Assembly (NCBI GenBank): GCA_000310025.1
Contig: FN649735.1
Coordinates: forward strand, 909,504 to 944,397
DNA: 34,894 bases
Source of the DNA: Ectocarpus siliculosus
Taxonomy: Eukaryota; Sar; Phaeophyceae; Ectocarpales; Ectocarpaceae
Direction: 5' to 3'
A program made the position numbers and the translations under genes. Positions 1 through 10,930 of this stretch are shown piece by piece (position 1 is the stretch's first letter; each line of letters opens with the position of its first letter). The notes beneath the pieces are model-generated. The model did not search any database, was not told where the DNA came from, and was given only the letters and a program-made list of their open reading frames with translations.

Positions 1-1266
1 GGGAGAGTTGCAGCGTCGACTAGAAAAACTTACACGGGGGCTTGGAACATGTGGATAAAGTGGAGGGAACGAGTGCAGAAGAGCCCATGGATTGCGAAGG
101 GGTCAGAGGAAGGGGAGATAGTGGAGGAGCTGGCGGAGTACATGGCTTACTGTAGTGCGTTCCTAGGAAATAGGGATTCGACGATAATGGGGAAGCTCGT
201 GGCGGTAAACTTCTATCATCAACAGTTTCAGAACATGCCTTTGCCGTTGAGTAACCCGTACATCAAAGGGGTAGCGCAAGGTATTAAGAGAGGGCACGTG
301 GAGAAAGGCACACAAGCTAGAGTGAGGAGACCTTTGACATGGGGAATGTTGAGTGCAATGCAGCAGAGTGTTGGCGGTGAGGGTGCAGGGGGAAGAGTGC
401 TATGGATCGGATTGGCCTTGACATATCTGCTGCTGTTGAGGGCGTCAGAGTTATTTGCGGAAAAGGATGGGAAAATCCACGAAGAGTACTGCCTGTGCAG
501 GGGGGATGTGGCATTCTTCGAGGGCGATAAGCAGCTGGAAGGTCCGGAGAGGTTAAGGGCAGATAAGATAGAAGTGCAGATGAGAGGCTCGAAGGGAGAT
601 CAAGGGAGGAAAGGAGCGGTGCTGGCCAGGGAGAGGGGGAGGGCGAATGGAGCGGTGGAATTGATGTTGGAACTATTCGGGATTTATGGAAGGGAAGGAC
701 TAAGTGCAACGGCACCATTGATGGTACACAGAAGGGAAGGGAAGTGGGAGGTATGGCAGAGAAGGAAGGCGACAGAGCAGATGAGGAAGGGGATAAGAGC
801 GGTGTCAAAGATGTGGTCGAAGGAAGGAAAAAGGGCAGGGGCGAAGCTGAAACCGGAAGAGTTCGCGTTACATTCGGGAAGGATAGGTGGGGCGACGAGG
901 TTGGCCGCGAAAGGGGTACCGGAGGCTGTGATAAAGAAGGAAGGGAGGTGGTCGTCGAACGCATTCATGGCATACGTGAGGGCGAATATGCAAGACCCAG
1001 CATGGGTGTCGGCGGTGTTGGAAGAAGGGGAAGGGGTATTGGAGAGACAGCCGGGGCAAGGGACGGAATGGGGAAGAAATAAGGAAGAGGGATCCAGACT
1101 TCGTGATGGATGGGAGGTTTGTGTCCAAGCTGGGCGACCAGCGGAATGTCGTCAGCCTGGTTCTTATTACTTAAGGAAGCGTGTGGATTCCTTAGTAGGC
1201 AAAGGGCCGAGAAGGAGGGAGAGAGTTCTACCTCCAAGACCCGGCCTTTGCGCGGCGACACAATAA
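1..1266 (+). CDS. Tyrosine recombinase of a DIRS/Ngaro- or Crypton-like element (5' partial)
   Basis: This is a site-specific DNA recombinase of the phage-integrase fold, which in eukaryotic mobile elements inserts a circular DNA intermediate. The frame is open from base 1, so the true start lies upstream; the first Met is at 49. The N-terminal part has the STRKTY..W..W..W pattern of the arm-binding/SAM-like domain. Numbered from the Met at 49, the catalytic residues are visible: Arg131 in LLLLRASELF (box I), His275 and Arg278 in HSGRIGG (box II), Trp301 in the RW pair, and the nucleophile Tyr309 in FMAYVR. The last ~50 codons run into the 190-bp direct repeat at 1112-1301, so the real C-terminus may be shorter or may have evolved from repeat sequence. 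No reverse transcriptase is in view; it would lie upstream. The recombinase call is firm, but the element class is inferred. Confidence 0.85.
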   Translation, partial: GRVAASTRKTYTGAWNMWIKWRERVQKSPWIAKGSEEGEIVEELAEYMAYCSAFLGNRDSTIMGKLVAVNFYHQQFQNMPLPLSNPYIKGVAQGIKRGHVEKGTQARVRRPLTWGMLSAMQQSVGGEGAGGRVLWIGLALTYLLLLRASELFAEKDGKIHEEYCLCRGDVAFFEGDKQLEGPERLRADKIEVQMRGSKGDQGRKGAVLARERGRANGAVELMLELFGIYGREGLSATAPLMVHRREGKWEVWQRRKATEQMRKGIRAVSKMWSKEGKRAGAKLKPEEFALHSGRIGGATRLAAKGVPEAVIKKEGRWSSNAFMAYVRANMQDPAWVSAVLEEGEGVLERQPGQGTEWGRNKEEGSRLRDGWEVCVQAGRPAECRQPGSYYLRKRVDSLVGKGPRRRERVLPPRPGLCAATQ

Positions 1267-1301
1267 TAAAAATGGCATTTTTCGGGAAGTGAGAGACAAA
1301 A
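1112..1301 (+). repeat. 190-bp direct repeat, copy 1
   Basis: By eye this is identical to 2007-2196 over all 190 bp (offset 895). It begins inside the 3' end of the recombinase frame and ends at the run GAGAGACAAAA. Perfect identity implies recent duplication or copying by the element's own replication. In DIRS/Ngaro terms it would be B1 of an A1...B1-A2-B2 arrangement. Confidence 0.9.
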
Positions 1302-1593
1302 GTGAAAGGTTGTGTTGTACAACCTGGTGTTTTGGCAGAACGGTTAGAAAGATTAAAGGGGGCACCGTAGGTAAGAGATAATTGATAGATAGGTAGGCAT
1401 GTGTACCGGAAAGAAAAGAAAAGAAAGAGATGCACCTTGCCCACAACAGAAGAAACATCTGAACGAAAGAGCAAGACAACAAACAAACAAGAGGAGGAGG
1501 GGTAGAAGAGATACAGAGGAGGAAGAAGAAGGAAGCGAGAGTACGGAAGGGAGGAGACAGACAGAGAAAGAGAGCAAGAGCATCGTCGGTTCA

Positions 1594-1990
1594 TTTTTTT
1601 TTTTTTTTTTTTTTTTTGAAGCCGAGGTAAGCGTGTCTCGGGCGGAAGCTAGACATGGGTAGCGTCTTCTAGGCTGAAGCAGGGCATGGGAAGGCAAATG
1701 ATGGAAAAAAAAAAGGGTCAAGGTAAGCGTGTCTCTGGCTGCTGAGCAGCAGGGCACGGAACGACCGGTTAAGCCGAGGTAAGCATGTTGTTGGCGAGAG
1801 CGAGACATGGAAAGGCCAGAAGGTCGAGGAAGCATGTTCTAGGCTTGAGCAGGGCATGGAAAGGCTGAATAATGCGAAAGGTGTGGTCAAGGTAAGCGTG
1901 CCTCTGGCCAAAGGGCAGGACATGGAACGACCGGTAAGCCGAGGTAAGCGTGCTCGGGCAAAAAGCGAAGGCTTGAGCAGAGCATGGAAA
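1594..1990 (+). repeat. Poly-T tract followed by a diverged tandem array
   Basis: A run of 24 T at 1594-1617 is followed by alternating units that begin GCCGAGGTAAGCGTG or GGTCAAGGTAAGCGTG and carry ACATGG or GGCATGG. The higher-order unit is about 155-165 bp, with starts near 1620, 1773 and 1936. It occupies the space between the two 190-bp direct repeats. No coding sequence is credible here. Confidence 0.7.
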
Positions 1991-2006
1991 GGCATGGAGG
2001 TTTGTG

Positions 2007-2196
2007 GGGAGGTTTGTGTCCAAGCTGGGCGACCAGCGGAATGTCGTCAGCCTGGTTCTTATTACTTAAGGAAGCGTGTGGATTCCTTAGTAGGCAAAGG
2101 GCCGAGAAGGAGGGAGAGAGTTCTACCTCCAAGACCCGGCCTTTGCGCGGCGACACAATAATAAAAATGGCATTTTTCGGGAAGTGAGAGACAAAA
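2007..2196 (+). repeat. 190-bp direct repeat, copy 2
   Basis: Exact second copy of 1112-1301. It is the likely outer (3') boundary of the recombinase-bearing element (B2). Sequence after 2197 is unrelated to the sequence that follows copy 1. Confidence 0.9.
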
Positions 2197-2356
2197 CTGT
2201 GAATTAATAGAGTATCCCGCTCAACTTTTTTTTTTTTTCGCGGCATGTGGTCGCATATTTCTTTGCCACTGCCGAAAAAGACCGCTGGATCTTTACGCAG
2301 TCCACCTTTTGCATTTATCATTTTACACTGAACGACGCAGGACGGGTCGACTTTCA

Positions 2357-2402
2357 TCGTTGTTGTTGTTGCTGTCGTCTCCACATTAAAAACCGTTCCG
2401 AC
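2357..2402 (-). repeat. Fragment of the (AAC)n-tailed repeat family
   Basis: On the minus strand this ends ...CGGAACGGTTTTTAATGTG followed by a short AAC/AGC tail. The same join of core and tail appears at 9330-9482 and 13188-13378. Only about 46 bp are kept. Confidence 0.5.
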
Positions 2403-3603
2403 GTTTTCCTCGATACTTGTGGACTACCTGTTGGAAATTGTGGGAAGAATCCCTTCATTCTGAGAGAGAGAGCCATAGGTCGCCATCTGGCCTTTTCTTT
2501 TTTTGTATGACCTTTTTTTCTTCTTGTGAAGTTTTGACGTTGCGCTTGCCATCGTCGCCGCATAATAAGTGTTTGTGTCTTCAAACCTTCTCAGCCGGCC
2601 TTCAAACTTCTTGTTGATAAGTCTCCGTATGGTAACTTCTCCGCGCATGAGTCATATGCAGCTATGACCTGCGCTTTGACTTTCACGATGGGTATTTTAC
2701 CTCCCCGTCTTGCGTTGGTGAGTACCTGCGATATACAGGAGGATCGCTCCACGACGCAAACAAACGTCGACGTCTCCGTTTTTTTTTTGTTCCCTTCGCA
2801 CTCCATCCTTGCGGCGGTTTTCACACCGACTTCGAACGAACGTGGGGTGCAATTTCCTCTCTTCGTACCTTCCTCGTCGGCCTTCTCCGTCGTTGGTTGT
2901 GTACATAATGTATACCTCGATTTTTCGGCTTTTCGATTCCGATAGACAAGAATACGGACTGACATGTTCCTTTCACCCCCGACGGGACCGCGCGCTCGTC
3001 GAGTGCCGAAATTCTTCATCACTTCCTTGCCTCTCCCAACACCGTCCCTTCTTCCCGCCCTTACAAATAAATCCTCTCCCCATCTTCTTCTTCTTTCCGT
3101 CCTCCCGGTCACTCACCACCATCCGTCCTGGATGTTGGCCCCCAGCCCCATTGGGGGGCGGGGGGCCAATCCTTAACCCTAGTATATACATACCCCCAGT
3201 CGAACGGGATGTATGTGGTGGAGTCTTTTCAGTGAGTGGAGAAAAACCGGCTGAATACTGGACTTATTTCGAGTCTATACACTATACACGCTGATTATTT
3301 GATGATGATTTATTTCAGTTTTGAACGATCACGGCAAGCGGCGGGCTATTCGAAAAAGGCAGCTACGATTGGCTTGCACGTTGCACCAGGCTGAACCAAT
3401 CAATCCAATCAACAAAAAAATCTCGCCGCATCTGGAGGCGGGGAAATGAGACCGTGGGCGAAGGTGGTCCTGTGTGATCCTGTGATTGGCGTGCGTCTGT
3501 CTGCAGCTCGACCGAAGCCTACCGCCTACTCAATAGGGACGTGCTTTTTGTTCGGTTGTTCGAAGAAGGCCTACGTAAGATAACCTCAGCTCACTGTTCA
3601 TAG
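2403..3603. other. Stretch without a recognised gene
   Basis: Long frames exist on both strands (for example minus 2591-3112 and plus 2809-3294), but none shows a family motif or phase-matched splice partners. Around 3133-3288 there is a G/C-run hairpin and a TATATACAT tract that could be a degraded short LTR. CCAAT-like words at 3396-3409 could belong to the promoter of the downstream membrane-protein gene. None of this is firm. Confidence 0.4.
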
Positions 3604-6600
3604 ATGTGCTATCTATCAACATGTCGTAGCTGTGTTCAAGGCTGTAGGCATTCTGACTGGGGGGGAAACGGCATCTGTTTCGACGATTCCGCCCCTGCGA
3701 CATGCTCTTGTGATGCTGGCTTCGCTTCGCGTGATGCCTTCGGAGATGCCAGCTGCGTCCCAGAACGAGTGCTCGTCACCGGCTACATCGTGTTGGCTGC
3801 CGGGTCATTTGTTCTTGGGGTGCTTCTCGTCTGGCACACTGTTCAGTATCGCTACCTCCGTACCGCCACGCGGAGATCGACGAACCGCATGAGGGCGCTC
3901 GTGTCGTGCAGGTAGGTTCATCACGAACGCTACGAAAAAGATGGATGCCGCACGTTGCCCGCTGTACCGGGTTGAGTAAAAAATCTCGCATCCCAAACAA
4001 AAAGGAAGGCACTACAGCACAGCAGTACACCGCAGTATTGTCCAATGTTTTGTCCACCAGTCTATCGTGCCGTACGATGGAGCACACACACAGCAGTCGG
4101 CCACGAAGAATATGTAGGCAGACGTAGACTTTACTGCGCTTGGACTGCCTGTAAAAAGGTCGTTCAAGCGAGAGCCCCTTCTTGTGTCGAGAATATTTAG
4201 ATCTATTCATACAGTCAGTTCTATATTGCCTTTCCAAGAGCCCGCAACCAGTCAGTTCTTTCTGCTTATGACGGCAGTTTGGACGTTGCCCGCTTGCCAA
4301 CGCGCCGCCACATAGACTATTCTGACGGAAGGTCCTATCTCATTTTGCCCATAGCGTACCACAGCGAATAAAAGTGTAGGCTGCTTGACTGAGTACTTGT
4401 GCTTATTATGGCCAAGTTCTTAGATGTTGAATAATTCATAAGCTCAAGTTCTAAACAAGTATAGTCTATGTCCCAATTATTTGGTGGCGCTTTCGTCCTA
4501 TATGTTGCGCGTCACCGATTTGATATATTTTCTCTCATGACGTCTCCACTGGGAAAGAAAGCAACAACAGTACCTGACGTGTCTAGTGGCCTTGTACCGG
4601 AGCTGAGCCATTTGTGGTTCACATGAAAAAGTTCGCGAGGCGATCAGACGCTCTGAGATTGAGTTGATGAGGGTCAAGACCTCGAGAAAAAAGTCGATGC
4701 TGGTGGGAGCTATTAATAGTTCCCCCCCCCACTGAATGAAGCAAATAGTCATAATAGTAGCCTACTACATACAATAATCAAGGAACCCCCCCCCCACCCC
4801 ACCCGAGCCCTCCCCCCCGGTGTTTGCCATCGGGGTTGGGTTTTTGTCGCTTGGCAACGACGTTGTATAACAAGCCGCCGCCCCCGGTGTTTGCCATCGG
4901 GATTGGGTTTTCGTCGCTTGGTAGCGATGTTGTAAAACAAGCCGATCACTTCGTGAGCTGGGAAACCAAGTTACTGCATTGTTTTCGCCTTCGGTTTTCA
5001 TATTGCGGCAACCACGAATGGTGGTCGAGTAGATTATGTTGTGCGGGGTCTAGAACCCTCACTCCGCGCAAAGAGGATGATCGCACCACGTTACGTTAAG
5101 TTGGTCAAGCACCCTCGAGGCAGTTACACAGTGCTTATTACTGTCTCTGGAAGGGAAGCACCAGAAAACAAATGAAGTCATACGCAGCTGTCATCCGAAC
5201 ACAAGGAAGTAAGCACAAGATGCCGAACACCCTTAGCAGGACGCAGCGCACCCTTCATGAGACTCGCCGAATACCTCACGGCGCTTCGTGCTTGGTGATG
5301 TGAGAGCCTGACCCGGTGAGGACCCGGTGTGTTCCGTCCCGGCTGTGTAGGGGTGCGAGGTCAATGGTCTAACGACTACGGCATGCACGACTATGAGTAC
5401 ACCACCCCCGCATCCCCACCCGAGCTGCGTTGTATGGTGTCTCTCGTGTGGTTGCCGTGGGAGGTGGCGGGGATCCATCGCCCTACAGCGATTCAGGGTT
5501 GGAAGTCACATTGACTGTCGCTGCGTGCTGTTTGTGCTGCGCCCCGACCAACATTGTTCATACGGAAAAATGAAATAGTTGACATTTATTCCCGGCTGGA
5601 TATCAAGCCGAAAAATTCATACTGATTTTTCATTTTCCCCTCAGACGATCATGATGCTTGCCCGACTGCATACGCGTACAGCACGAACTTTTCCCCCCTT
5701 CAACCGGAAAGGCCGTCTCTCCCACATGCCTTAATTTATGGCTGCTTGAAAACAAGCCCATTCAGACAGATACATTAAACGAAAAGTGGCACACGCGTCC
5801 AGAGGCTTGCTTGGGTAGATGCGGTTGATGACAGCATTTTTTGCTGCCACAGAGAACGTTGTTCACGTGTTGCTCGTGTTTCCGGGTTATTATGCGTTCC
5901 GCCAGAGCGCTTCCCCATCGAGACCGGTGCCGCTGATTTGTCAAGACCGAGCGTGTAGTCGGCAGAGGATGCGTAGTATAGCACCAACCTTACAAACTAT
6001 GCAGCAGCTGCACAACAGGCCGAACACGTCCAATTAATAGTGTACAAGGCACCACGCCACTTCGGTTGGGGTTCTCAGATTAAACTCTTGTCAGCGTACA
6101 CCAACGGATCTCTTCGTTGACGTGTTCCTCCTTTTCCCGAAGTGTCTACGTGGTTGGCTCTGGGCTCATCGGCACCGCTCTGGTTGTGCGGGGAGGGAAG
6201 ACCACTCTGTACGACGAAGGCTTGATGCAAGTCAAATACGTCGTGCTGCTCCCGTGCAACGCCTTCGGGATGATGCAAGTCGCCAGCTTCTGGGTATCGG
6301 GCCTGCCATCCCAGCTGCTTCCGGCCGAGAGCTGCACGGAGAGGCTGAAGAACGCCTCGGAGAAGCGCAACATATTCCTTGTCCTCGGAACCTTGAACGC
6401 CGCGACGGTTTCAGGGTCAGGAATTATCACCATCTTGTTTCCGTACTGGCCTAAGGTGGCCGCGGATGCGTTCATGGCTTTGGGGCTAATCACTGTGGTA
6501 AGCGTCTCACGGGCTCCGGCATGCACGTACGTGCAATATGAACTCTGGGTTGTACACCCCAAGGGTCTTGAGATTCCTCCTCTTATCTCCACAATTTGTG

Positions 6601-9219
6601 AAGAAAGCGCACGGTGTTGTCAGCGCATCAGTTCCCCTGCGGGTACAGTTGGTCGAAGTCAACCAACGACGAGGAAGAAGCACCCGGGCGTGCTTCTATG
6701 TTGTTGGTATCGTGTGTTCGAGCGCAGTCACGACGCCAGAACTTCCTGATGGAGGGTGCAAGTTGCGGGTATGATTCGAGTATGCAGATCCCTAACCGAC
6801 ACCTGTTCGTTCTCCGAAGTCTTACTACCCCTCCTACACGTGAGCTGTATGTCCACCTGGGTCAATACGCCCCCACCGACGAACCACCTGGACACCGCCT
6901 CTGCTTCACTCGGGTTTCAGGGCACAGTCATCATGTTTGTAGCTGTGCAAACGACGAGGTTGATCGACAGCTCCGCCTCGAAGGTGAGACGAGAGCGCCC
7001 AACTCGCCGGTGACGAGACGGTTACTTACCACATGAGTGTAGGCACAACCCTTTTTAGCTGTGTTGCGGTGGCGCGCGTGTGATGAGGCTTGCTTCACCG
7101 ATCACTGCACCGCGCGTGTTCTGGCACGGGCAGGTTTGTGTCGTTTGGTGTCGTGGTCGTTCCAGGCAGGAGGTGAAACTGGGCCCTCTTGTAGCACCGA
7201 GTCTGGGGGTGATCCAGAATGCAAGCCCTTCTCGGTGTTCGCGGCAGTCTTTTCACGTTCACCGACCTATTCTCGATATTGAGTTCAAGAGCACTCACAC
7301 ACCCTCTTGAGTGCTATGTTTGCACCCTTGCCCCACTGCTCTCGGGCACACGGGTGGACTTTCATCCTAGTTTGCAAAGCAGATGCTTGCTTTGCGGCTG
7401 CTTCAGGTGCTGGGTGTTCCATCTCGATCTATTTTGCCACCAACTCAGGCAGAAAGACGTAAATTGGAACACCTCTTTTTGCGGCACCGTCGACCGCGAA
7501 GAAAGAGTGGCATACACATACATCCGTGCAGGGTGTGGTGTAGTTTCGAACGGTGAATACCACATGCAACGATTATAACGTGGTGTTGTGGTGGGCACGT
7601 TCGCATGGCCCAAACAACTGCATTCTTCACACTATTCTCGCCTACGCGCACGCCCTGTCGCGCTTAGCTAGCGTTTGGCATCCGATCGTTTCAGCACCAC
7701 GCATCAACCACCTCCACACGTGCTCTTCCTTAGTTGCAATTTGCCCTGTGAACACGCCGTCCTCAATGATTGTGAGTCATCGGAAAATTCCAAGGCGTTC
7801 TATATAAAGGCGAGATGGAACGTCTGGCTCCAAGCCCTGGGATTCTGCGGCACGCTAGCCTGCGCGGTGCTCGTTGGCGTGCTAAGGGTGCTGACAGCGG
7901 CCGGCCAAGGCACACCAAATGTGCTTTGGTATTTTCAGGCGAGGACGACTCGACAAGGACAAAACACACACACGCATCCACACATTGCTGATAATTGTTT
8001 TTGTCCCCCTGCGGAGGCCTTGACTTTTCCCTCCCGCTGACGCTGACGTATTTTCGTCGGTCAGCCGGCTAGTCCTACCAATACGGAATAATTTGAAACA
8101 CAAACACATACGGGCGGGTCTACCGTGATATATGCCTTTGGTAAAAATCTAAATCACCTTCTCTGGCAAACTGCATCCATCCCGGAACGCTCGGCAAGAG
8201 CGTTGAAAAGGTCAGCCTACGCAGCAGCTGATATCCAGTGGCGACCAAACGTTCAGCCTACGCAGTAGCCGATATCCAGTTGCGTTCGCGCTCCCCTGTG
8301 CCTACCTACAACTACGTGGACAACTACGCCAGGTTTTTGTCGGCCATGGCGCGAGCGGAATGTTCGCCCTTACCACTCGATTCGAAGCTTCTGCAGGGCG
8401 CCTCTCGACCTTGGCGCGAGGCGATGCAAACCCGCCTTTGGTGAACGTAGCTGCTCGCAGGGCCTTCGTCTCAGGTGAAGAAAAAGACGGTGTTTTGTGT
8501 ATCTCGAGAGTCGCCACTATGTATGTGTATGGGCGGGATTCGGCCGCGGGCACTCTCATTTTCGTTATATTTGTTCCCGTTGTTGATAGCGGATCCCCAC
8601 CCTCGATTTCCCGTTAGAGCAGTCCAACCGAAGCTCTGCCGTGGGCTGAAGGTTGTCTTCTCTGTCCAAGCTTCGTTGGTTCATTACTGAGGGCACTACT
8701 GCCACTGTCTTGAGTTTCCAGCTGCCAACCAGACGCATGAGATGCCGGTTGAAACAAATCAGCTCGACGTTCAGGTTTACAAATTCGGCAGATTCTCCGT
8801 GTACGATTCCCGATCCACTGAAGGGTGTCTAAACCACTCGCCTAGAGTAGGTGCAAAGCAAAAGCAGAAAGCCTCGATGGCAGGTGGTAAATATGCGCGC
8901 GCACCACGCATATGTTCGAGCAGTTCGCGCCGCCTATACTCGCCAAGAAATCGACTCGAACCGAAACGTTGCGTCGCTTGACGTTTGCGAGAGGATCGAC
9001 ACATAGAAAGATGAACGCCTTCCACCAAACCACTCCTTAATCTCTCTGCCGACTGTGTGCGTCTTGCCAAAAACCCAAGGTGGAGCTACAAGGTTCGCAG
9101 ATATGCCGCTGAAGCACCTGGTACTGAAACGACGGGATTCGACGGATTCGGAAAGCGAGTCGACTTCGTCAGACTCCCACACGATCGAGAATGCACGAGA
9201 AAAGCAATGCTCACAGCAG
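3604..9219 (+). CDS. EGF-like domain plus multi-pass membrane protein (receptor-like), split gene
   Basis: Exons with matching phase: A 3604-3911, B 6143-6497, C 6921-6983, and D from 7777 or 7795 to about 7930. A ends with two bases of a codon that B completes; B/C and C/D join in phase 0. Exon A has eight Cys (residues 2,7,10,14,25,34,36,51) with CSCDAGF, an EGF-like pattern, then a hydrophobic segment at about 56-78. B adds three more segments (starting VYVVGSG, VKYVVLL and IFLVLGT) and most of a fifth. C completes the fifth, and D gives a sixth around ALGFCGTLACAVLVGVL. This suggests an extracellular EGF module and a seven-helix-like body in a surface membrane. Tentative later exons are 8333-8439 and 9080-9219, the latter a Ser/Asp/Glu-rich tail. 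The N-terminus is also open, since exon A may follow an upstream intron. The first intron is 2.2 kb and holds a dispersed repeat. No named family is claimed. Confidence 0.55.
4818..5405 (+). repeat. Dispersed repeat, copy A (in an intron)
   Basis: The core from about 4944 to 5405 matches 30838-31310 closely by eye (shared words include CACTCCGCGCAAAG and TGGTCTAACGACTACGGCAT). It starts with two tandem 67-bp units (4818-4884 and 4885-4946, CGGTGTTTGCCATCGG), of which copy B keeps one remnant. Both copies keep a parallel open frame of about 50 codons (5019-5175 here) containing NGGRVDYVVRG. The 3' end carries the recurrent tRNA-like motif. The repeat sits in the first intron of the EGF/membrane gene. 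Confidence 0.75.
8211..8284 (+). repeat. Two-copy tandem repeat, period about 41 bp
   Basis: TCAGCCTACGCAG.AGC.GATATCCAGT occurs at 8212 and 8253 with few changes. It lies just upstream of a candidate late exon of the membrane-protein gene. Confidence 0.65.
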
Positions 9220-9329
9220 GTGTGCGCGAGGGTTTTTTGGACCGTAAGCACAAGGTCAGGTCCGTGTTCGAGCGCCCGCCGTCCTTGGAAGACAAGGCAC
9301 CGACTCTCTTACGCGACATGGTTGGTATT

Positions 9330-9482
9330 GTTGTTGTTGTTGTCGTTGTTGTTGTCTTCACATTAAAAACCGTTCCGGTTTCCGCTCAGTACTTTCTAGT
9401 ATCCGTACTGGTCCAACCGACGCGGACGCCTTCCGTGGTCACAAGCCTACAACCCAAAAGAGGGGTACACCCTTCTAGAACA
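9330..9482 (-). repeat. (AAC)n-tailed dispersed repeat, copy 1
   Basis: Read on the minus strand, the core from about 9482 to 9360 ends in CGGAACGGTTTTTAATGTG and GAAGAC, then an AAC-rich tail. The core matches the plus-strand copy at 13188-13378 across roughly 120 bp, including ACCAGTACGGA and GGCGTCCGCG. A fixed 3' end plus a microsatellite tail fits a non-LTR or SINE-like element. No internal promoter was found. Confidence 0.6.
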
Positions 9483-10850
9483 AAAAAAAATAATGGATCC
9501 CTCGCGAAATGGCAGGGCGCTTATAACTCCACGGAGAGGCCCATGCCTGGGGCGAGCGGTTCGTCCTGTGGCGAAGAGAAAAAAAACGACGTCTCCGGTG
9601 GCGGTAGAACTGGTGGTGCTGGCAGTGGGCCTGTGCGTGGCGTGCGGCCCGACGGCCAGCAGAGAGAACAAAGCAGCAACCCCTGCTCCGATTACTCGGT
9701 GTGCTCTCCGACAACGGGATCTAGCCTCGGCGTGGTAATGGAAGAGGGACGCCTCCGCCACGGGAACATCGGGAGAAAGATCCTGCCGATAGAAGGGATA
9801 GCGAAATAATCGAAGTACGTAGTTGCCCGGTCACTTCGTGGAATTTATGTACGGACGAGCGTTGGGGATCACCGCGGATCTGAAATCTGGATGGTGCGCA
9901 CCCACTACACTGTCAACCTTTTAGTTGTGTCAGTCATCCGTAGGACCAAGTTGGCGTATGTGTTGGAGTGCTCACGTGAGATAGTGGACAATTTCACGCA
10001 TAAATAGTTACACACCGCACCATCTCCTTGTGCGTAAATCCGGTGGGAGGGGGGGTATTTGCGATTGAGGAATGAACGTGAAAATACATTTTTGGGTTCT
10101 AAAATGTTTTATAGGTTGGTAATACCGCCGGCACGTAGCAGCCCGGCTGGGTGGGCAGCGTGTAACACGATCATTTCGTGGCGAATGATTTGCGTAATCT
10201 TGTTCAATTGATTTCGCTCGATGCGTAGAACAGGCACCCTCACTCACGCGTAAGTACCTCGCATTTTTGCACAAGACCCAACAAGGCCTACACAGTTTTT
10301 AGTGCAGGGTTCTTAACTGAGCGACTGTTCCCATGGTCAAGAACGTGAAAATGTCTTCTCTTGAGCATGTAGTTCTCAATTCACAGGGTCTGGAGTGGTG
10401 TCACGTTATGTGGAGCCGATAGGGCACCCCCATGACGTGAAGCGGGGTTGGAATTGTCGGCCATACCCCGGCGGTGAATACGCCCCGACTTCGTAGGTTT
10501 TTCAGCACCCTCTTAGTTGCGTCAGCTAATACAGGGGTGGTGGTGATACTCCTGCAACATGTGGTGTCCGGGGCTAGGTTTCCAGGTGAAGCAACGGGCG
10601 TGCCATTGGATTCACTGTTGTACCCTATTTTTGTTTTCCCTTGACCTGGCAGCCCAGGAGACAACACTTTTTGGCGAGTAGTGGTGGAAAGTTGATGTAG
10701 CTATTCAGGTATATTTTGTACATTATCATTGGTATTGTTTTCTTGTATCGTTCGCCGCGGACACTGTATGCCTCCGAAGCTTACGGGAGGAAATATTACT
10801 GGATAGAGTTCAGGTCGGGTTAACTGTACCGCCAACAACAGTATCGTCGA

Positions 10851-10930
10851 GCCGTTTGTGGATGCCTGTAGCGAGGTTATACAGTAATCACCTCGTTTGT
10901 GGATGCCTCTAGCGAGGTTATAGTAATCAC
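10851..10930. repeat. Two-copy tandem repeat, period 41 bp, with hairpin
   Basis: The core GTTTGTGGATGCCT.TAGCG occurs at 10854 and 10895. ACCTCG (10890-10895) and CGAGGT (10913-10918) can pair, so the second unit can fold into a short stem. Confidence 0.65.

Noticed and set aside
317-964. Long minus-strand frame (215 codons) antisense to the recombinase
   Set aside because: It is a shadow of a purine-rich coding strand: Ser/Pro/Leu-rich, no motif, and the plus-strand frame has all catalytic residues.
1353-1835. Minus-strand frame of 160 codons between the direct repeats
   Set aside because: It reads through a poly-A/T run and a minisatellite; the composition is dictated by the repeats.
2591-3112. 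Minus-strand frame of 173 codons
   Set aside because: No recognisable domain, no splice-phase partners, and the plus strand in the same place is equally open.
3133-3288. Possible short solo LTR (TGTTGG start, TATATACAT box, ACTATACA end)
   Set aside because: No target-site duplication could be found and no second copy exists in the window.
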